Source: Hofstenia miamia
Taxonomy: Eukaryota > Xenacoelomorpha > Acoela > Hofsteniidae
Direction of reading: 5' to 3'
DNA: 51,932 nucleotides
Assembly: GCA_900660155.1 (NCBI GenBank)
Contig: CABFPE010000033.1
Span: forward strand, 657,108 to 709,039
Position numbers and translations under genes: made by a program. A model generated the notes under the pieces. The model was not told the DNA's origin. It saw only the letters and a list, made by a program, of their open reading frames with translations, and made no database searches. Shown piece by piece: positions 35,648 through 47,600 of this stretch. The first letter of the stretch is position 1; each line of letters begins with the position of its first letter.

Positions 35648-38600
35648 ACAATAATTTTCTATCCCACTGACCCACGAGTAATTTCAATCTCCCCATCCCA
35701 TTTAGATGCTATAGTTAAATTCAATGACTAGATATTCTGCCTCATGAGTTTACTTAGTTGTTTAAATATCTAATAACAATTCCAAGAGTTCATTAACCTT
35801 TAGGGTGATAGTGGTTCAACGATTCATATGACATTAAAAATATAGATGTCAGCATACTGTACAATAGACTTATGACTAGATCATCAATGTCATGTGATTC
35901 ACGCATAATATGAACTAACGTATGCCCGACACGGAATATTGTACACTGAGGCATTACTCTTACCAAGATTATTTAATCCGAAAGTTGTTGACAGAATTTT
36001 AATTATTTGATGTGAATTTCAGTCAAATACATACTCTTACCACATTATGTCATCATAATTATACAAGAATGGCATTCGTATCTAAAAAAATTCATTGAGG
36101 ATATGTTAACACTGCAAAATTCCTATTAATATATCCTAGAGAACAGAATGAAAGACATGTCCCCGATTGCAGTTGGTTATGAACTTCTGTGTGAAAATGT
36201 ATTAGTATTTGAAAGCACAGCGAGCTGTCAAATAAAGATTTAAACGATGTTAACTATGTCCTCTTAATTATTGCATAAGTTGTTAGCGGACACAGGAGAA
36301 GCCAACATTCAGGTATTTGAATTTGATGATGCTATCAACAATGTAAAGGAATTTGAAAATGGCTGTTGACCGAATTGGTTAAGTCTTAGTCAACATAGGG
36401 AAATGCCATCTGCGGCATACTATGATAGAAAAAAGGAATAAATGACTGCTTCGAAATTATTGACCCAAAACTGCAAAATAACTCAAACTAAAGGTGAGTA
36501 CTACCGTTTGCTTCAAGTGGAGGAAAAATATTGCAGTTGATTAAAATTTATTAAGTGAATTTTGTAATTCTATGATTCCAAAGAATTTGGAAAACATTCC
36601 ATTCCTACCTAGCCTTTGGCGTTGTAAGAACTGCTACAAGCTCTTGCTTGTGAAACTGATGCCTGAAAGGTCTGTATATTTCTTTTTAATAGTCGTAAGT
36701 TGCAGGCCACACACTATATTAATATCTCATCAAATGGAAATATCACAAATGTTTCACAAGCGATCTCTCAATTAAGAGAAAGGAATGTTCCAAAGCATAA
36801 TGCAAAAACTGCATCCTGCTTTTAGACAGATTCATTGTCGTATTTGTTATTAACTTTTATACATATTTAATTATTTTTTATATTTTGTATTACACGAAAT
36901 ATTTCATTGCGCAAAATATAGTTGACGCGCGATGGCGTACGAAAATCGATGCTAGGTGATATCTTAATACATGGGATAAAAAATGCACCTGCATGTTATA
37001 TCCGTTTCGATATCTTTCTGTACTGCGAAGCAATAAGTATTGCAGTGGTAATTTTCTTCAAAGGAAATATACAGTACATTTTGGGTCAATTTGCGTTTTA
37101 TTCACTCATACATTTTGCTGAGATCAATTAAATATATGGGTGAATGTATAGCAAATTGCCCCAAAATCCAACAAAGATTTCCTTTAGAGTCAAACAGATA
37201 GATTTCGAAGCGACATAAAAATGCAGGGCAATTTAGCGAAGTCGTTAAAATATTTTTATGCAATTTATTAAGATAGGACCCAAAATAGATTTTCCCGCGA
37301 CAGAAATGTTTTGCGGAAGGAAATATTTCGTGTAATGGTAATCGTGGTATTTACAATTTTTTAAAATGTTTTTTTATTGATTTTTAATACTTTGTAATTG
37401 TGTTGTTCACTGAATGTTTCTTAATAATGAAATTTGTGATATTAATACTTGACTTCAAAGTTTGAGAGACTTTCAATGTATGTTTTAAGCAAAAGGACCG
37501 CCAGACAATAATTTCGGTCACTACATTCAACTCTTAACGTAAGTTATTGGGCACAAATTCATTGTATAGTCAATTTCAAATTTGCAAACCATTTTAAACC
37601 AGCTATCAAGTACAAACTCCCGTTTAAAATGAAATTGTTCATCTGTCAATATTTATCAAAATATTAAAAAACAAAAAGTAAATTCAATAAATTTTCAAAA
37701 GATGCGAAAGGAGAATTTTCTTGAAAAATATGCCTTCTATTGAATACATTCTGATAAAAAACTAAAATATCGGGGCCGAAGTATTCATAAACATAATTAA
37801 CAATAAATTAAAAAGTGCTGTAAGCTAATTTATGAATATAGTGTTAAAGAATACTTTAAGAATTTAAAAAATCCATGTTGAAATAGAATTTGTAATTCTA
37901 AAAAATTTAAATCGTGAATAAATATTAGAATCTCTTCTAAAAGCAGTGTTAACAGTAAATGGAAAAGAAAAAAAGATATTTAGGACGAATTACCAATAAA
38001 TGTACAAGATAAACTTTGTATGAACCTTTTAACGACGATAAGGAATTGGGTAATAATTTTAACATACCATAACATTATCTATACCCATTTTGTTCAAAAA
38101 ATATTTTGTTCAAAATCTAGTACGGGTCACCGATGACCCAATCGTCGAAAAGTGTAAAATTCATTAAATTTCTTATCTATATACTTTCCGATTCGCTTCA
38201 ATAAATAGATTCTATTCAAATTCGTCCTCACTTTAAATATGTACATATTATTTAGAAATTTTGAAATACAATATTTCTTGAATATGACATTACAAAAATT
38301 TAGAGGACCAACAAACCGATATCAGTAGATCTAATTCATTGCCATTCGCCAACATGAAAATCTTTAAAGAAATTTCTTTCCTTCAACAAACATGACGGTA
38401 TATTACATGTATCACAGAAGACAAAAGTGTTTCTTTCAACATTTTCTCTCTTCCACAGAGACAGCAGCGTCCTCGACAGTCTCCAAAACTTAGAGAGATA
38501 CCCAATCACTGAAGTTGAAGTCGGGCTAAAATGCTTTTTCTGCGACAGATTTGTTGTCGTGATACCTCTTTTTCGGCTGCAATAATGGGAAATCAAACCC

Positions 38601-38856
38601 CCAGTGTCACACATTTTGAAGTCTTTTAAACTAATTTTGCTACCGGTAGAGATAATTATCAAAGTCGTAAGCATATCCATTTGCGCTACAACATCGGAAC
38701 CACACTTTAAAACTCCATATTATAGGTTCTAATTTAGTATATTGGTTCATGGAGGATTTCCCTTGAACTTGATCATGTGTTCATCAATACTCTTCGAATT
38801 CTCACGTGACGCTTGAATTGCTCTATGCAAATGGAAAATCAAGAAATGTACTTTTG
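35648..38856. repeat. Right copy of the ~3.2-kb duplication flanking the gap
   Basis: Begins at the first base after the N run and matches 31475-34647. Differences include a ~60-bp insertion near 37335-37400 and small deletions. After 38856 it continues into unique sequence that completes the piggyBac gene. Confidence 0.9.
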
Positions 38857-39487
38857 CAGCATTGTCTTTGGGATCTTGTTCATGTTATCAGAAAAATGTA
38901 GGCTCTGTAGAATAAGTTTCAATCTATTTAGCGTCATAACACGTTTTACGTCATTGTTTCCGATAAAAGCAGTAGTAGACCGATAGTTCGAAATGGAATG
39001 CAACTTATTGATAGACTTAACAAAGTCGAAATTTAATCTTCAATTGTCGTGAAGCTTTTTCCGATTTGCTGAGGATACAAATTGTATTGTTCAACAATAT
39101 GAGAATGAGTATTTTCCAGGCAGTAACTGTCTCGTACGTTACTATTTGGGAAGTGTTGTCTTTGAGATCACAAAAACATCTCATGTCACTTCTCAATTGT
39201 TTCGTATCGAGGACAGCTCTTTATTCCTCCAAGTCCAATCTGTAGTTTTATCTCACAACTCTGATGGATTTTAGCTGACGGTTAAAGAGTAAATGTGTCT
39301 GGCTCCTTGGAAGAAGTAGCAGGCCGTTCACTAGCCGTTTCTGGATCAATAAACTTAGTATCTGAATCGTTTATCAAGTTATTTATATCGTATTCGTTAT
39401 CACTATTAATTGATTCAAGCAAGGAATAGGGCGCATCAGAACTCATTTCAAATATTTTGAAGTATCTTCTTCGTTGAGATCTTGCTT
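38339..39487 (-). pseudogene. piggyBac transposase pseudogene (right copy)
   Basis: From high to low coordinates: a Ser/Asp/Glu-rich N-terminal region starting near 39450 (MSSDAPYSLLESINSDNEYD); an IVEQYNLYPQQ segment near 39090; NYRSTTAFIGNNDVKRVMTL around 38985-38925; a helix with LHFSDNMNK near 38895; the first catalytic region SIDEHMIKFKG near 38795-38765; FKVWFRCCSANGYAYDF near 38715-38660; and further downstream a LLKERNFFKDF-type segment near 38390. The order matches piggyBac/PGBD proteins. Multiple frameshifts and stops show it is non-functional. TTAA-flanked termini were not located. Confidence 0.82.
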
Positions 39488-39743
39488 NTTATTCCTCCAA
39501 GTCCAATCTGTAGTTTTATCTCACAACTCTGATGGATTTTAGCTGACGGTTAAAGAGTAAATGTGTCTGGCTCCTTGGAAGAAGTAGCAGGCCGTTCACT
39601 AGCCGTTTCTGGATCAATAAACTTAGTATCTGAATCGTTTATCAAGTTATTTATATCGTATTCGTTATCACTATTAATTGATTAGGGCGCATCAGAACTC
39701 ATTTCAAATATTTTGAAGTATCTTCTTCGTTGAGATCTTGCTT
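39221..39743. repeat. Redundant sequence around a single-N join at 39488
   Basis: 39221-39487 is repeated at 39489-39743, differing mainly by a 12-bp indel (caagcaaggaat present on the left only). The copies directly abut one N, which is typical of overlapping contigs that were scaffolded but not merged. Confidence 0.92.
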
Positions 39744-41790
39744 ACTTTTTATAAGATATACAAATTTAGTTGAAGGCTAATGACTCACTAACAGCAGATA
39801 ACATCATTTTACATGTTGTTGCTGATTGGTTGACTCCAATTACCTGTCAACCAATTAGCTGATTAATAGTAGATGCATTGTAAGTGTGATCCTGAGTGAT
39901 CTCCCTTCATATGATAGTCGGTAGTTGAAATACCTGAGCTTGAAACTTGATAAACATAATTGCACTTACCGACGAAACCGAAATTTGACAATACAGGACC
40001 GATAAACTATTTAAACGAACTACATTTATATTATATAGTGCTAAGTATGGTTTTGTGAAATATTCATCAAATTTAGGCTTCTCTGTAACAATATCCTTTG
40101 TCAGGCTAGATAAGCATGCGACTGAATAATCGAAATACACTGAAATTGATACACAATTAATTGAACCAATAAGTACGAGATGTATGTGAGCAAACTCGAA
40201 AGAAAAGCACTAAGTGGTTAAGTAACGAATGTATCCCGACACGAAGCAACCTGACAGTCCATTGAATGGGATATCCTAGCAATAAAATACTTTCCATTGA
40301 AATAGAGACATTCTAGAACTGGAGAGCCCGAAAAACGACTTAGCTAACTTGTAGCAGGAATCCTTCAGTACTGTACACTGTAACGCGCTTAATAGCGATA
40401 CAGGTACCATAAGTCGATCTGCGCCAAGAATCACAAGCAGTATTTCTCTTATTGTGATGCATATCTATTTGGCACAGTGAACGCTTTCTTGGTGTCAAAA
40501 AGGAAGACGAGGTGTTATTTTGGACACGAGTGTAGATATCATTAAAATCGATAAAAAACGCCCAGGCAGATGTTTGACTCATAAATATCAATTTTAAACC
40601 CACTATGTGACGTCAACCAAAGCTTAAAAACTATGACTCATTTCATTGCATTTTTATGACATTGTGGGTTGAAGATATACTCATACAAATCAAAGAACTT
40701 TCAAGAAAGAGCAAAACTGAATGCCATGATTGCATATGGTAAATGAAAGAAAAAAGTACACAAAAGACGAATTAGAAATATTTAAAACTCTATTTCCTTC
40801 TATGATTTGAAAATTTGTCTCGTCAAGTCTGGTAACACTCGACTATGACAGGCGCTGGTTTCACATTTTAGCGATTCTCTACTTTACTAATTCCCTATTA
40901 ACATTTTTCGCAGTACTCATCCAATATCTTTGTTATGTATGAAATATGAAATGATTCAAATGGGAATGAAGGAAGTGAATTTTAAGTGACATATTACAGC
41001 CGCGTTTTCAAAACCCAAACTCATTATCAATCAGTAGCTGAGTCGGATGAAGGCCCCTTCTGAGATTTTTTGATTGCTCAACTTTGGAAATTGGCATTTT
41101 GAGTGATACAGACAAGCGTGGAAGAAATCCAACTAACAAGTAAATATGTTGCTGTTGCATTGGATTAAAAACAAAAAATAAATTAAATAGTGCTTTGTGC
41201 CATCACTTTCAAATTTTGAGATCATTGCTTCAATGAAAATATGTGCAAGAATCTAGAAAATTATCACTAAAATTGGAAAATTATGATTTTACAAAAATGG
41301 AATTTTGATGAAATCTATACTATCTATCACAAAAAGTTGAAAGTAATTAATTTCGGATTAAGTAATTTTTACTATATAGTGCAAACTTAATTATGTAAAT
41401 ATTCGCAAACTAAGGCAATACCCGGATTAAACAATATTTATAATATAAACGTGAAAATAATTTCTATTCTAAATTATATATGTATAATACTTTTTCTACA
41501 TAATTGCATAAGCGAGAAATATATAAAAATTTATATTTGTTTTAAAAAGTGTAGGCTATAATCCAAAGCCCTCGTTTCTCATTTTGTTTATTCCCATCGC
41601 CGCACTACTCCGTTGCCGCTAGGCGGCAAAGAACTGCAGTCATTGGATCCCGCGCAAATCGTATCATGCTGCTGACGTCATGCACAGACATTAATTTTAG
41701 TTCTGCCGTTGGCATGTTATTTGTACATGGTGTATTATTATCTTGTACTCATTATTATAATATATGATCATGAGCAGCTAAACTTGCTAC
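39744..41790. other. AT-rich intergenic stretch
   Basis: No exon, transposase or RNA gene recognised. Two open frames on the minus strand (40140-39907 and 40603-40340) show no family pattern. A locally GC-richer patch begins near 41590. Confidence 0.45.
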
Positions 41791-41794
41791 GGAG

Positions 41795-41950
41795 TTGAGG
41801 GGGTTGTGTAGTGGGGTATTCCCAGTAGGAGGTCTCTGGAGTCTAAACCCTACGCAAGCCCATTCCTCTCTGGGGTGATGTCCGTTTTATGCATTTGATG
41901 ACAACTAGCTTGTGCTGCTTCAGCAGTAATTGTCACGGAAATTCTCATGC
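41795..41950 (+). repeat. Possible tRNA-derived SINE head
   Basis: A GC-rich island with an A-box-like tract (ttgtgtagtgggg, about 41804-41816) and a B-box-like tract (ggagtctaaaccc, about 41838-41850), roughly 25-30 bp apart. Both are imperfect, and no second copy exists in the window to define ends. Confidence 0.25.
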
Positions 41951-42970
41951 TTCCACTAATATGCAGTTACGTGTTTACAACTTTAGACGCTACGTTACTA
42001 TTACATTGTTTCGCTGAAAGTCCGAATGTTGTTAATTCACGCTAACTACGTTATAAATTTTGGTGCACGGAATTTCTTTGCCTACTCGATAGTAGATACT
42101 ACTCCTTAAGGCTGCTATAACTATCTTGTTTATATATATATATACATACATACATAGTGAATGTGGTTACAAATGAATTTCACGATTAAAAATATTAATA
42201 TCATAAGCAATGACCATATTTGTAACTTATGAACAAATTTGCCAAAATAGGCTATCAATAATTGGATGCTATATCGAATTTCTTGTTTTAATTCACATGT
42301 CTTAAGGTAATTATTGTGCGACTTGATTACAAATTTTCTTTGTTGTATATAATATACTGTACGAAAACTTGGAATCCAATACTTGCATGCATTCAAATAA
42401 AAGAATACAATATTATTACAATGGTTATTTCTGTAGCACGTGATCCATTGCTTCTACAAATTCTGCTCTATGGAATGTTTAAGAATCTATATGATAAATA
42501 TGTATTAATATTAGATAATTAAGAAAAATGTAAAGAAATAATGTCCCCATCATACCAATCAATTGCAGTATCTATAACTTCAGGAGAAAATACAGATTTG
42601 CCTCTTTTGGTACCAATGGTATGAAACACTTACTAGGAAATGTGAGTAGCAACAATTTTAGCATTTCCAAGCAATTAAAGCATAGATAGTGACGTACATT
42701 TCACATCTTTTTGAAGTCTTGAGCAACATGAGTAGCCCGGAAAACTAAAAGCTACATATAACTTTTTCGAATTTTACTATTTTCGATCCGATGTTTTATT
42801 GAATCTCTATTATTATTTTTTGGATCTAAATTATGGGAAATACAATACAATGCTATCGATTTAGAAGATGTAAAAATTGATAAAAAATATTTCATAGAAT
42901 ATAAATTCTTTAAAGGAATAAATCAGAATTGCTACATTCGAACTAAATAAAAAAACAACTCCACCAACAC
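41951..42970. other. AT-rich intergenic stretch
   Basis: Contains the microsatellite above and nothing else recognised. Confidence 0.45.
42130..42156. repeat. (TA)n/(CATA)n microsatellite
   Basis: Run of TA followed by CATACATACATA at about 42143-42156. Confidence 0.85.
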
Positions 42971-43093
42971 TGTAGAATCACTGGGGTGTGATTCTAGTGA
43001 ACAGAAAGAGAATACAGTTCAAACTATTTCTATTTACAAAATGCTTTCGGCTTTATATATACAATATTTACAATATGTACAAATATTACAACT
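42971..43093 (-). repeat. Truncated 3' LTR of the miniature element
   Basis: Matches the last ~123 bp of the 5' LTR. The deletion joint falls after ACAAGAAAAG in the interior and before the TATA-rich part of the LTR. Confidence 0.75.
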
Positions 43094-43255
43094 TCTTTTC
43101 TTGTGTGCCCAATGGCGGAGGATTTGGTCCAAACGGATCCATTCGATAGCTCTTCACTCAAACATGCAAAAACTAAGGCGTAGGATTGTCTGACCCCTAT
43201 CGATAGCGTTAATCTTGTGGAGAGGCATCAGATTTAACCATTGAAACCGTGTCCA

Positions 43256-43420
43256 TCACCAATTGTGGCCAGCAATGACTGAGAACAGCAAACTAAAAAC
43301 CATCTTCTTTGCAGCATCATTACAAGCTCCTCGCTCAAACATGCAAAAACTAAGGCGTAGGATTGTCTGACCCCTATCGATTGCGTTAATCTTGCGGAGA
43401 GGCATTGGAATGTTCTGCAT
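43256..43420 (-). CDS. Short open frame in the miniature LTR element (54 codons)
   Basis: Starts at ATG 43420-43418, nine bases after the primer-binding site, and ends at TGA 43258-43256. Basic N-terminus and a hydrophobic C-terminal part. Its first ~25 codons are repeated (diverged) in the second half of the interior near 43230-43150. It may be the remnant start of a gag gene; I see no domain. Confidence 0.3.
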   Translation of the reverse strand: MQNIPMPLRKINAIDRGQTILRLSFCMFERGACNDAAKKMVFSLLFSVIAGHNW

Positions 43421-43429
43421 CACATCAGG

Positions 43430-43447
43430 GTCCTGTCACGGTCGCCA
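43430..43447 (-). promoter_or_regulatory. Primer-binding-site-like sequence
   Basis: Directly abuts the LTR and begins TGG, as expected for pairing with a tRNA CCA 3' end. The acceptor-like GGTCGCCA resembles some tRNA-Arg ends, but the tRNA was not identified. Confidence 0.55.
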
Positions 43448-43637
43448 TGTAGAATCACTGGGGTGTGATTCTAGTGAACAGAAAGAGAATACAGTTCAAA
43501 CTATTTCTATTTACAAAATGCTTTCGGCTTTATATATACAATATTTACAATATGTACAAATATTACAACTACCAGTCACTAACAAGAAAAGCGCGAGGTC
43601 TGGCCGATAAATAGTAACACCTACCAGCGATGCTACA
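43448..43637 (-). repeat. 5' LTR of the miniature element
   Basis: 190 bp; minus-strand sense TGTAGCATCG...GTGATTCTACA. It contains a TATATA-like tract near its centre that could serve as a promoter. Confidence 0.75.
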
Positions 43638-44480
43638 ATACAGCATAATACAATTCTCCAAATTAAATGTATTCAGGAAAGGTATAAAATTAAATACATT
43701 ACACAACGTCTACTTGAATTTATTTTATACATAGAATAGAATAATAAATTAAATGTTATCGAAATACATCGATACATCAGAACAAAATTATATGCTTATG
43801 AAATATATCGCACCAATTTACATATATATTTCAAACAAAACTAGTCTCTGAGTTTTTCTTCCAGTAAGAATGCAACAATACAGCCGACAAACAGTGTATT
43901 GTCGTGTATAAATACATACACGAAAAAATAAACGGAACGACTGAATTTGATACATACATGTACATAAACGAAAAATTTTGAGATACATACACGATACACG
44001 CTGGCCAAAGTAAGCGTCAGATTTTGAATCCATGATATACACGGACAGACTCGCAACCCCAACTTCAACACGTGTCAGATTTATTGAAATCTTTAGATAT
44101 ATTTTTATTAGTATTATTCTTGCCATAATAGGCCTGTGGCGTAGTGTAGACGGGGATGTTTGGTACGAATTTTAGAAATCAACATTCGAGTAGAAATCAA
44201 AAACACAAAACAAACAATTCGACAGCGCAGTGCACATCCACAGCATAAATAAAAGATACATGTTATAATATATGAAATTACACGATAATTTGATTTCAGG
44301 TTTACTGAAATACATGAAATACATACACGATAGTGTGGGCTACATACTCGTACATACACGCAAAAATCCCCGATACATGCACGCTAGTTTATTTTCCCTA
44401 CACGACAATACTCTGCCGACAAGATAAATAAATCTCGGGTTCTCCAAGAAACAAGACAGAAAACTGCTCTTGTAGGTTCT
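43638..44480. repeat. AT-rich stretch with dispersed ATACATACACGA motifs
   Basis: Variants of atacatacacga recur near 43910, 43950, 43983, 44033, 44318 and 44350, irregularly spaced. This could be a decayed minisatellite. Open frames here come from the repeat and have no family pattern. Confidence 0.5.
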
Positions 44481-44489
44481 TATACTAGA

Positions 44490-44770
44490 ATAAAATTAAT
44501 CCACTATTTCCAAACAACTAAGCTGTGTAACGAGAGAAATAAAACAACTTCCCGTCGATTTTGGCGGGGCAATGTACCGGTCGTCCGTATTAATCTTTGC
44601 AAAATGTACGTTCAAGTCTTCAGCTGTCACATTTGTTAAATTAGGGCTAGACTCTGGTACTAAATCTTTTTTTATTTTTTGCCACCACTGAAGTACCTCG
44701 ATTGTTTTCTCCAAACAAACTTGCTTTGTTTTTCACAATTAATTTCCCAACCCGATTTGATAAATTTCTT
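44490..44770 (-). mobile_element. LINE ORF2 fragment (endonuclease-RT linker)
   Basis: A 72-codon minus-strand stretch with WWQKIKKDL, then LTNVTAEDLNVHFAKINTD. This combination (a Trp-rich helix, then an x-DLNxHFAxI motif) is common just upstream of RT in CR1/RTE-like ORF2 proteins. No RT follows on that strand, so it is a truncated relic. Confidence 0.5.
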
Positions 44771-45620
44771 CCCAAGATATTGATAAAATTTAATTAATGA
44801 ATGATAGATAAATACAAGTATAACAATTGGTTAAAAATAAATAGAAATTTTACAAAACATTACACAGTTGCATAACAACATTTAAAAGAAAAAACCGAAT
44901 AGTTTGAAATGACAAAAGAGCTATTTATTCATGAAAATTAGGTAGTTTGCAGCATGCAACAAATAATTAGTGACATCTTCTTTTTTTCAAGAGCAATAAC
45001 TTCTCACTGAACTTTTCAGAATTCGAAATTTATTCACTGGCAATGAAGAGAGGCAGCATTTCATCAGTTTTTGATGATTTAAAAACATTTTCCTGCTTTT
45101 TTCGTTCTCCTTGATACGAATTTTGCAACTTTAGTAAGTTCCCATTTTAGCGGCATTTTATCACTTCAACTTATTGCTTCATTTTTAAACAAAAATTGAA
45201 AATTCCTCTTTCACTGCTTTAATATAACTTTGTGCTGACATAGCACTTAATTTACTTTTTATGATTTCATTAATTCATTACGCATTATGTTGTGACATAG
45301 AATCGGCATCTTGACGGATTGAAACACATTCGTTATTAAATTAAAGAGGGGAAGCCGGATGAGGACGGATTGAAGACGGTAATGTTTTTTCAGCTATTTT
45401 TCGTCATATCTTGATTAATAAATATATTTAAAATTAAAAAAATACTAATCTTCATTTCAAATTATTTGCAAACTTCAAGACGGTAATGTTTAATGCGATT
45501 AAAAAGCAAAAATTAATTACAGCGATGCTTAGTTACGTAGAAAATTAAATCAAATTGTTTAATCTATGTATTATCATAGGAGTACAGTTGCCCAATGTAT
45601 ATTGCTAAAGGCATCTTTAT
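44771..45620. other. AT-rich intergenic stretch
   Basis: No feature recognised. Confidence 0.4.
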
Positions 45621-45731
45621 CTCAGGATGCTCATAGCGGCCTTGAACATGACAAAGGCCTTTGATACTATCTCTCACACTAGTATCGTCGAAGGAATATC
45701 GCGTCTCAAAGGAATAAACCCTTTTATCGTC

Positions 45732-47196
45732 AATTGGGTAGCAAGTTTTCTCACTTCACGAAAACATTACACAGACATTGCAAGGATCCTGGATAATTAA
45801 TAACCAACCAAGGCGCCCCCCAAGGCAGTGTTGGTAGCCCAAGGTACTATAGTGCAGCGACAAATTACATAGATATCTGGGGCGGCCCTGCTAAAATTGC
45901 TGTCTTTACAGATGACAACAATTATATAATTCCGGGTAACTTAGCTCATCCCGATGTCCCAGAGCTAAGTCACGTGAACCTGTTATGAAGACGTCGTCAC
46001 ATAAAGCAAGTATCCCCAATATATGGGCATGAAGAACAAGTCAAACGTGAATATGCTCAGCATCTCAACACCTCTAAGTCGAAAGAGATGATTATCCGTT
46101 TCAGGCCAAATGATCTGGATGTCAGGCCAATACTTATAATTGATCAAGTTGACCAATTATTGGTATTGGGATTCACATTATGTCCTGACTTATCCTTTAA
46201 AATGCATACTGGAAGGATGGTTAAAAGTGCATCCTGTTCCTTGTACCAGATTCGTCACCTTCGATCTTTCTCGTACAGCAGGCGTGATCTTGATTACCTA
46301 TATCAGTGCTTAGTAATTTCGCGACTGACCTATGGATTATCTGTCTGGGGAGTGAGCCCAATTATATTCTTGACAAGATTGAGGCAGTGCATCGAAAGGC
46401 CGTCAGACTTCGAATAACCACACGGAGTTTTAGTATCAAGCAGTGTGTGGAGCAACACGATGANAATTGGGTAGCAAGTTTTCTCACTTCACGAAAACAT
46501 TACACAGACATAGCAAGGATCCTGGATAATTAATAACCAACCAAGGCGCCCCCCAAGGCAGTGTTGGTAGCCCAAGGTACTATTGTGCAGCGACAAATTA
46601 CATAGATATCTGGGGCGGCCCTGCTAAAATTGCTGTCTTTACAGATGACAACAATTATATAATTCCGGGTAACTTAGCTCATCCCGATGTCCCAGAGCTA
46701 AGTCACGTGAACCTGTTATGAAGACGTCGTCACATAAAGCAAGTATCCCCAATATATGGGCATGAAGAACAAGTCAAACGTGAATATGCTCAGCATCTCA
46801 ACACCTCTAAGTCGAAAGAGATGATTATCCGTTTCAGGCCAAATGATCTGGATGTCAGGCCAATACTTATAATTGATCAAGTTGACCAATTATTGGTATT
46901 GGGATTCACATTATGTCCTGACTTATCCTTTAAAATGCATACTGGAAGGATGGTTAAAAGTGCATCCTGTTCCTTGTACCAGATTCGTCGCCTTCGATCT
47001 TTCTCGTACAGCAGGCGTGATCTTGATTACCTATATCAGTGCTTAGTAATTTCGCGACTGACCTATGGATTATCTGTCTGGGGAGTGAGCCCAATTATAT
47101 TCTTGACAAGATTGAGGCAGTGCATCGAAAGGCCGTCAGACTTCGAATAACCACACGGAGTTTTAGTATCAAGCAGTGTGTGGAGCAACACGATGA
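45732..47196. repeat. Redundant 732-bp copies around the single N at 46464
   Basis: 45732-46463 and 46465-47196 are equal in length (732 bp) and differ at only a few bases. Confidence 0.93.
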
Positions 47197-47484
47197 ATGG
47201 CTCTTCCAGAACCTTCCCATCCATTGCATATATACTTACCAGATCAAANGGCGTGATCTTGATTACCTATATCAGTGCTTAGTAATTTCGCGACTGACCT
47301 ATGGATTATCTGTCTGGGGAGTGAGCCCAATTATATTCTTGACAAGATTGAGGCAGTGCATCGAAAGGCCGTCAGACTTCGAATAACCACACGGAGTTTT
47401 AGTATCAAGCAGTGTGTGGAGCAACACGATGAATGGCTCTTCCAGAACCTTCCCATCCATTGCATATATACTTACCAGATCAAA
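47014..47484. repeat. Redundant 235-bp copies around the single N at 47249
   Basis: 47014-47248 and 47250-47484 look identical by eye. Confidence 0.93.
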
Positions 47485-47600
47485 CCGAGTATGCTGAACG
47501 AAGATTGCGAGATCGCTTAACTCCAACAACTGCTAATAGTGAGAAATGAATGTCTTTTTTATCAACAACGCTTTTTAAGAAACTCACAATACAGGAGCTG

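Larger units (their letters stand above)
42971..43637 (-). mobile_element. Miniature LTR retroelement (TRIM-like)
   Basis: Read on the minus strand: a full 5' LTR at 43637-43448 (190 bp, TG...CA ends); a primer-binding-site-like sequence immediately after it at 43447-43430 (starts TGGCGACCGTGACAGG); a ~335-bp interior; and a 3' LTR at 43093-42971 that lacks its first ~70 bp. The interior holds a partial tandem duplication and a 54-codon open frame. No protease, RT or integrase is present, so it is non-autonomous. The LTR is the same family as at 111-293. The flanks do not show a clear target duplication. Confidence 0.75.
45621..47600 (+). mobile_element. Decayed LINE reverse transcriptase, triplicated by assembly
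   Basis: Plus-strand fragments: MTKAFDTISH near 45650; NWVASFLTSRKHYTDIA; APQGSVGSP near 45810; FTDDNN at 45905-45922, in place of the usual YADD, so its first two residues differ; LGFTLCPDLSFKMHTGRM near 46165-46220; and a thumb region SRLTYGLSVWG near 46320-46350, followed by a shifted frame with KIEAVHRKAVRLR. The order fits a Jockey/CR1-type ORF2. Blocks 45732-46463 and 46465-47196 are copies, as are 47014-47248 and 47250-47484, each pair separated by one N. True locus length is therefore shorter. Confidence 0.8.

Noticed and set aside
34539..35731. Three very long open frames across the gap
   Set aside because: They consist almost entirely of N bases; the apparent length is an artefact of the gap.
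43818..44359. Overlapping Tyr/Cys/Val-rich minus-strand frames resembling membrane proteins
   Set aside because: Produced by the ATACATACACGA repeats; no family pattern and no stable frame.
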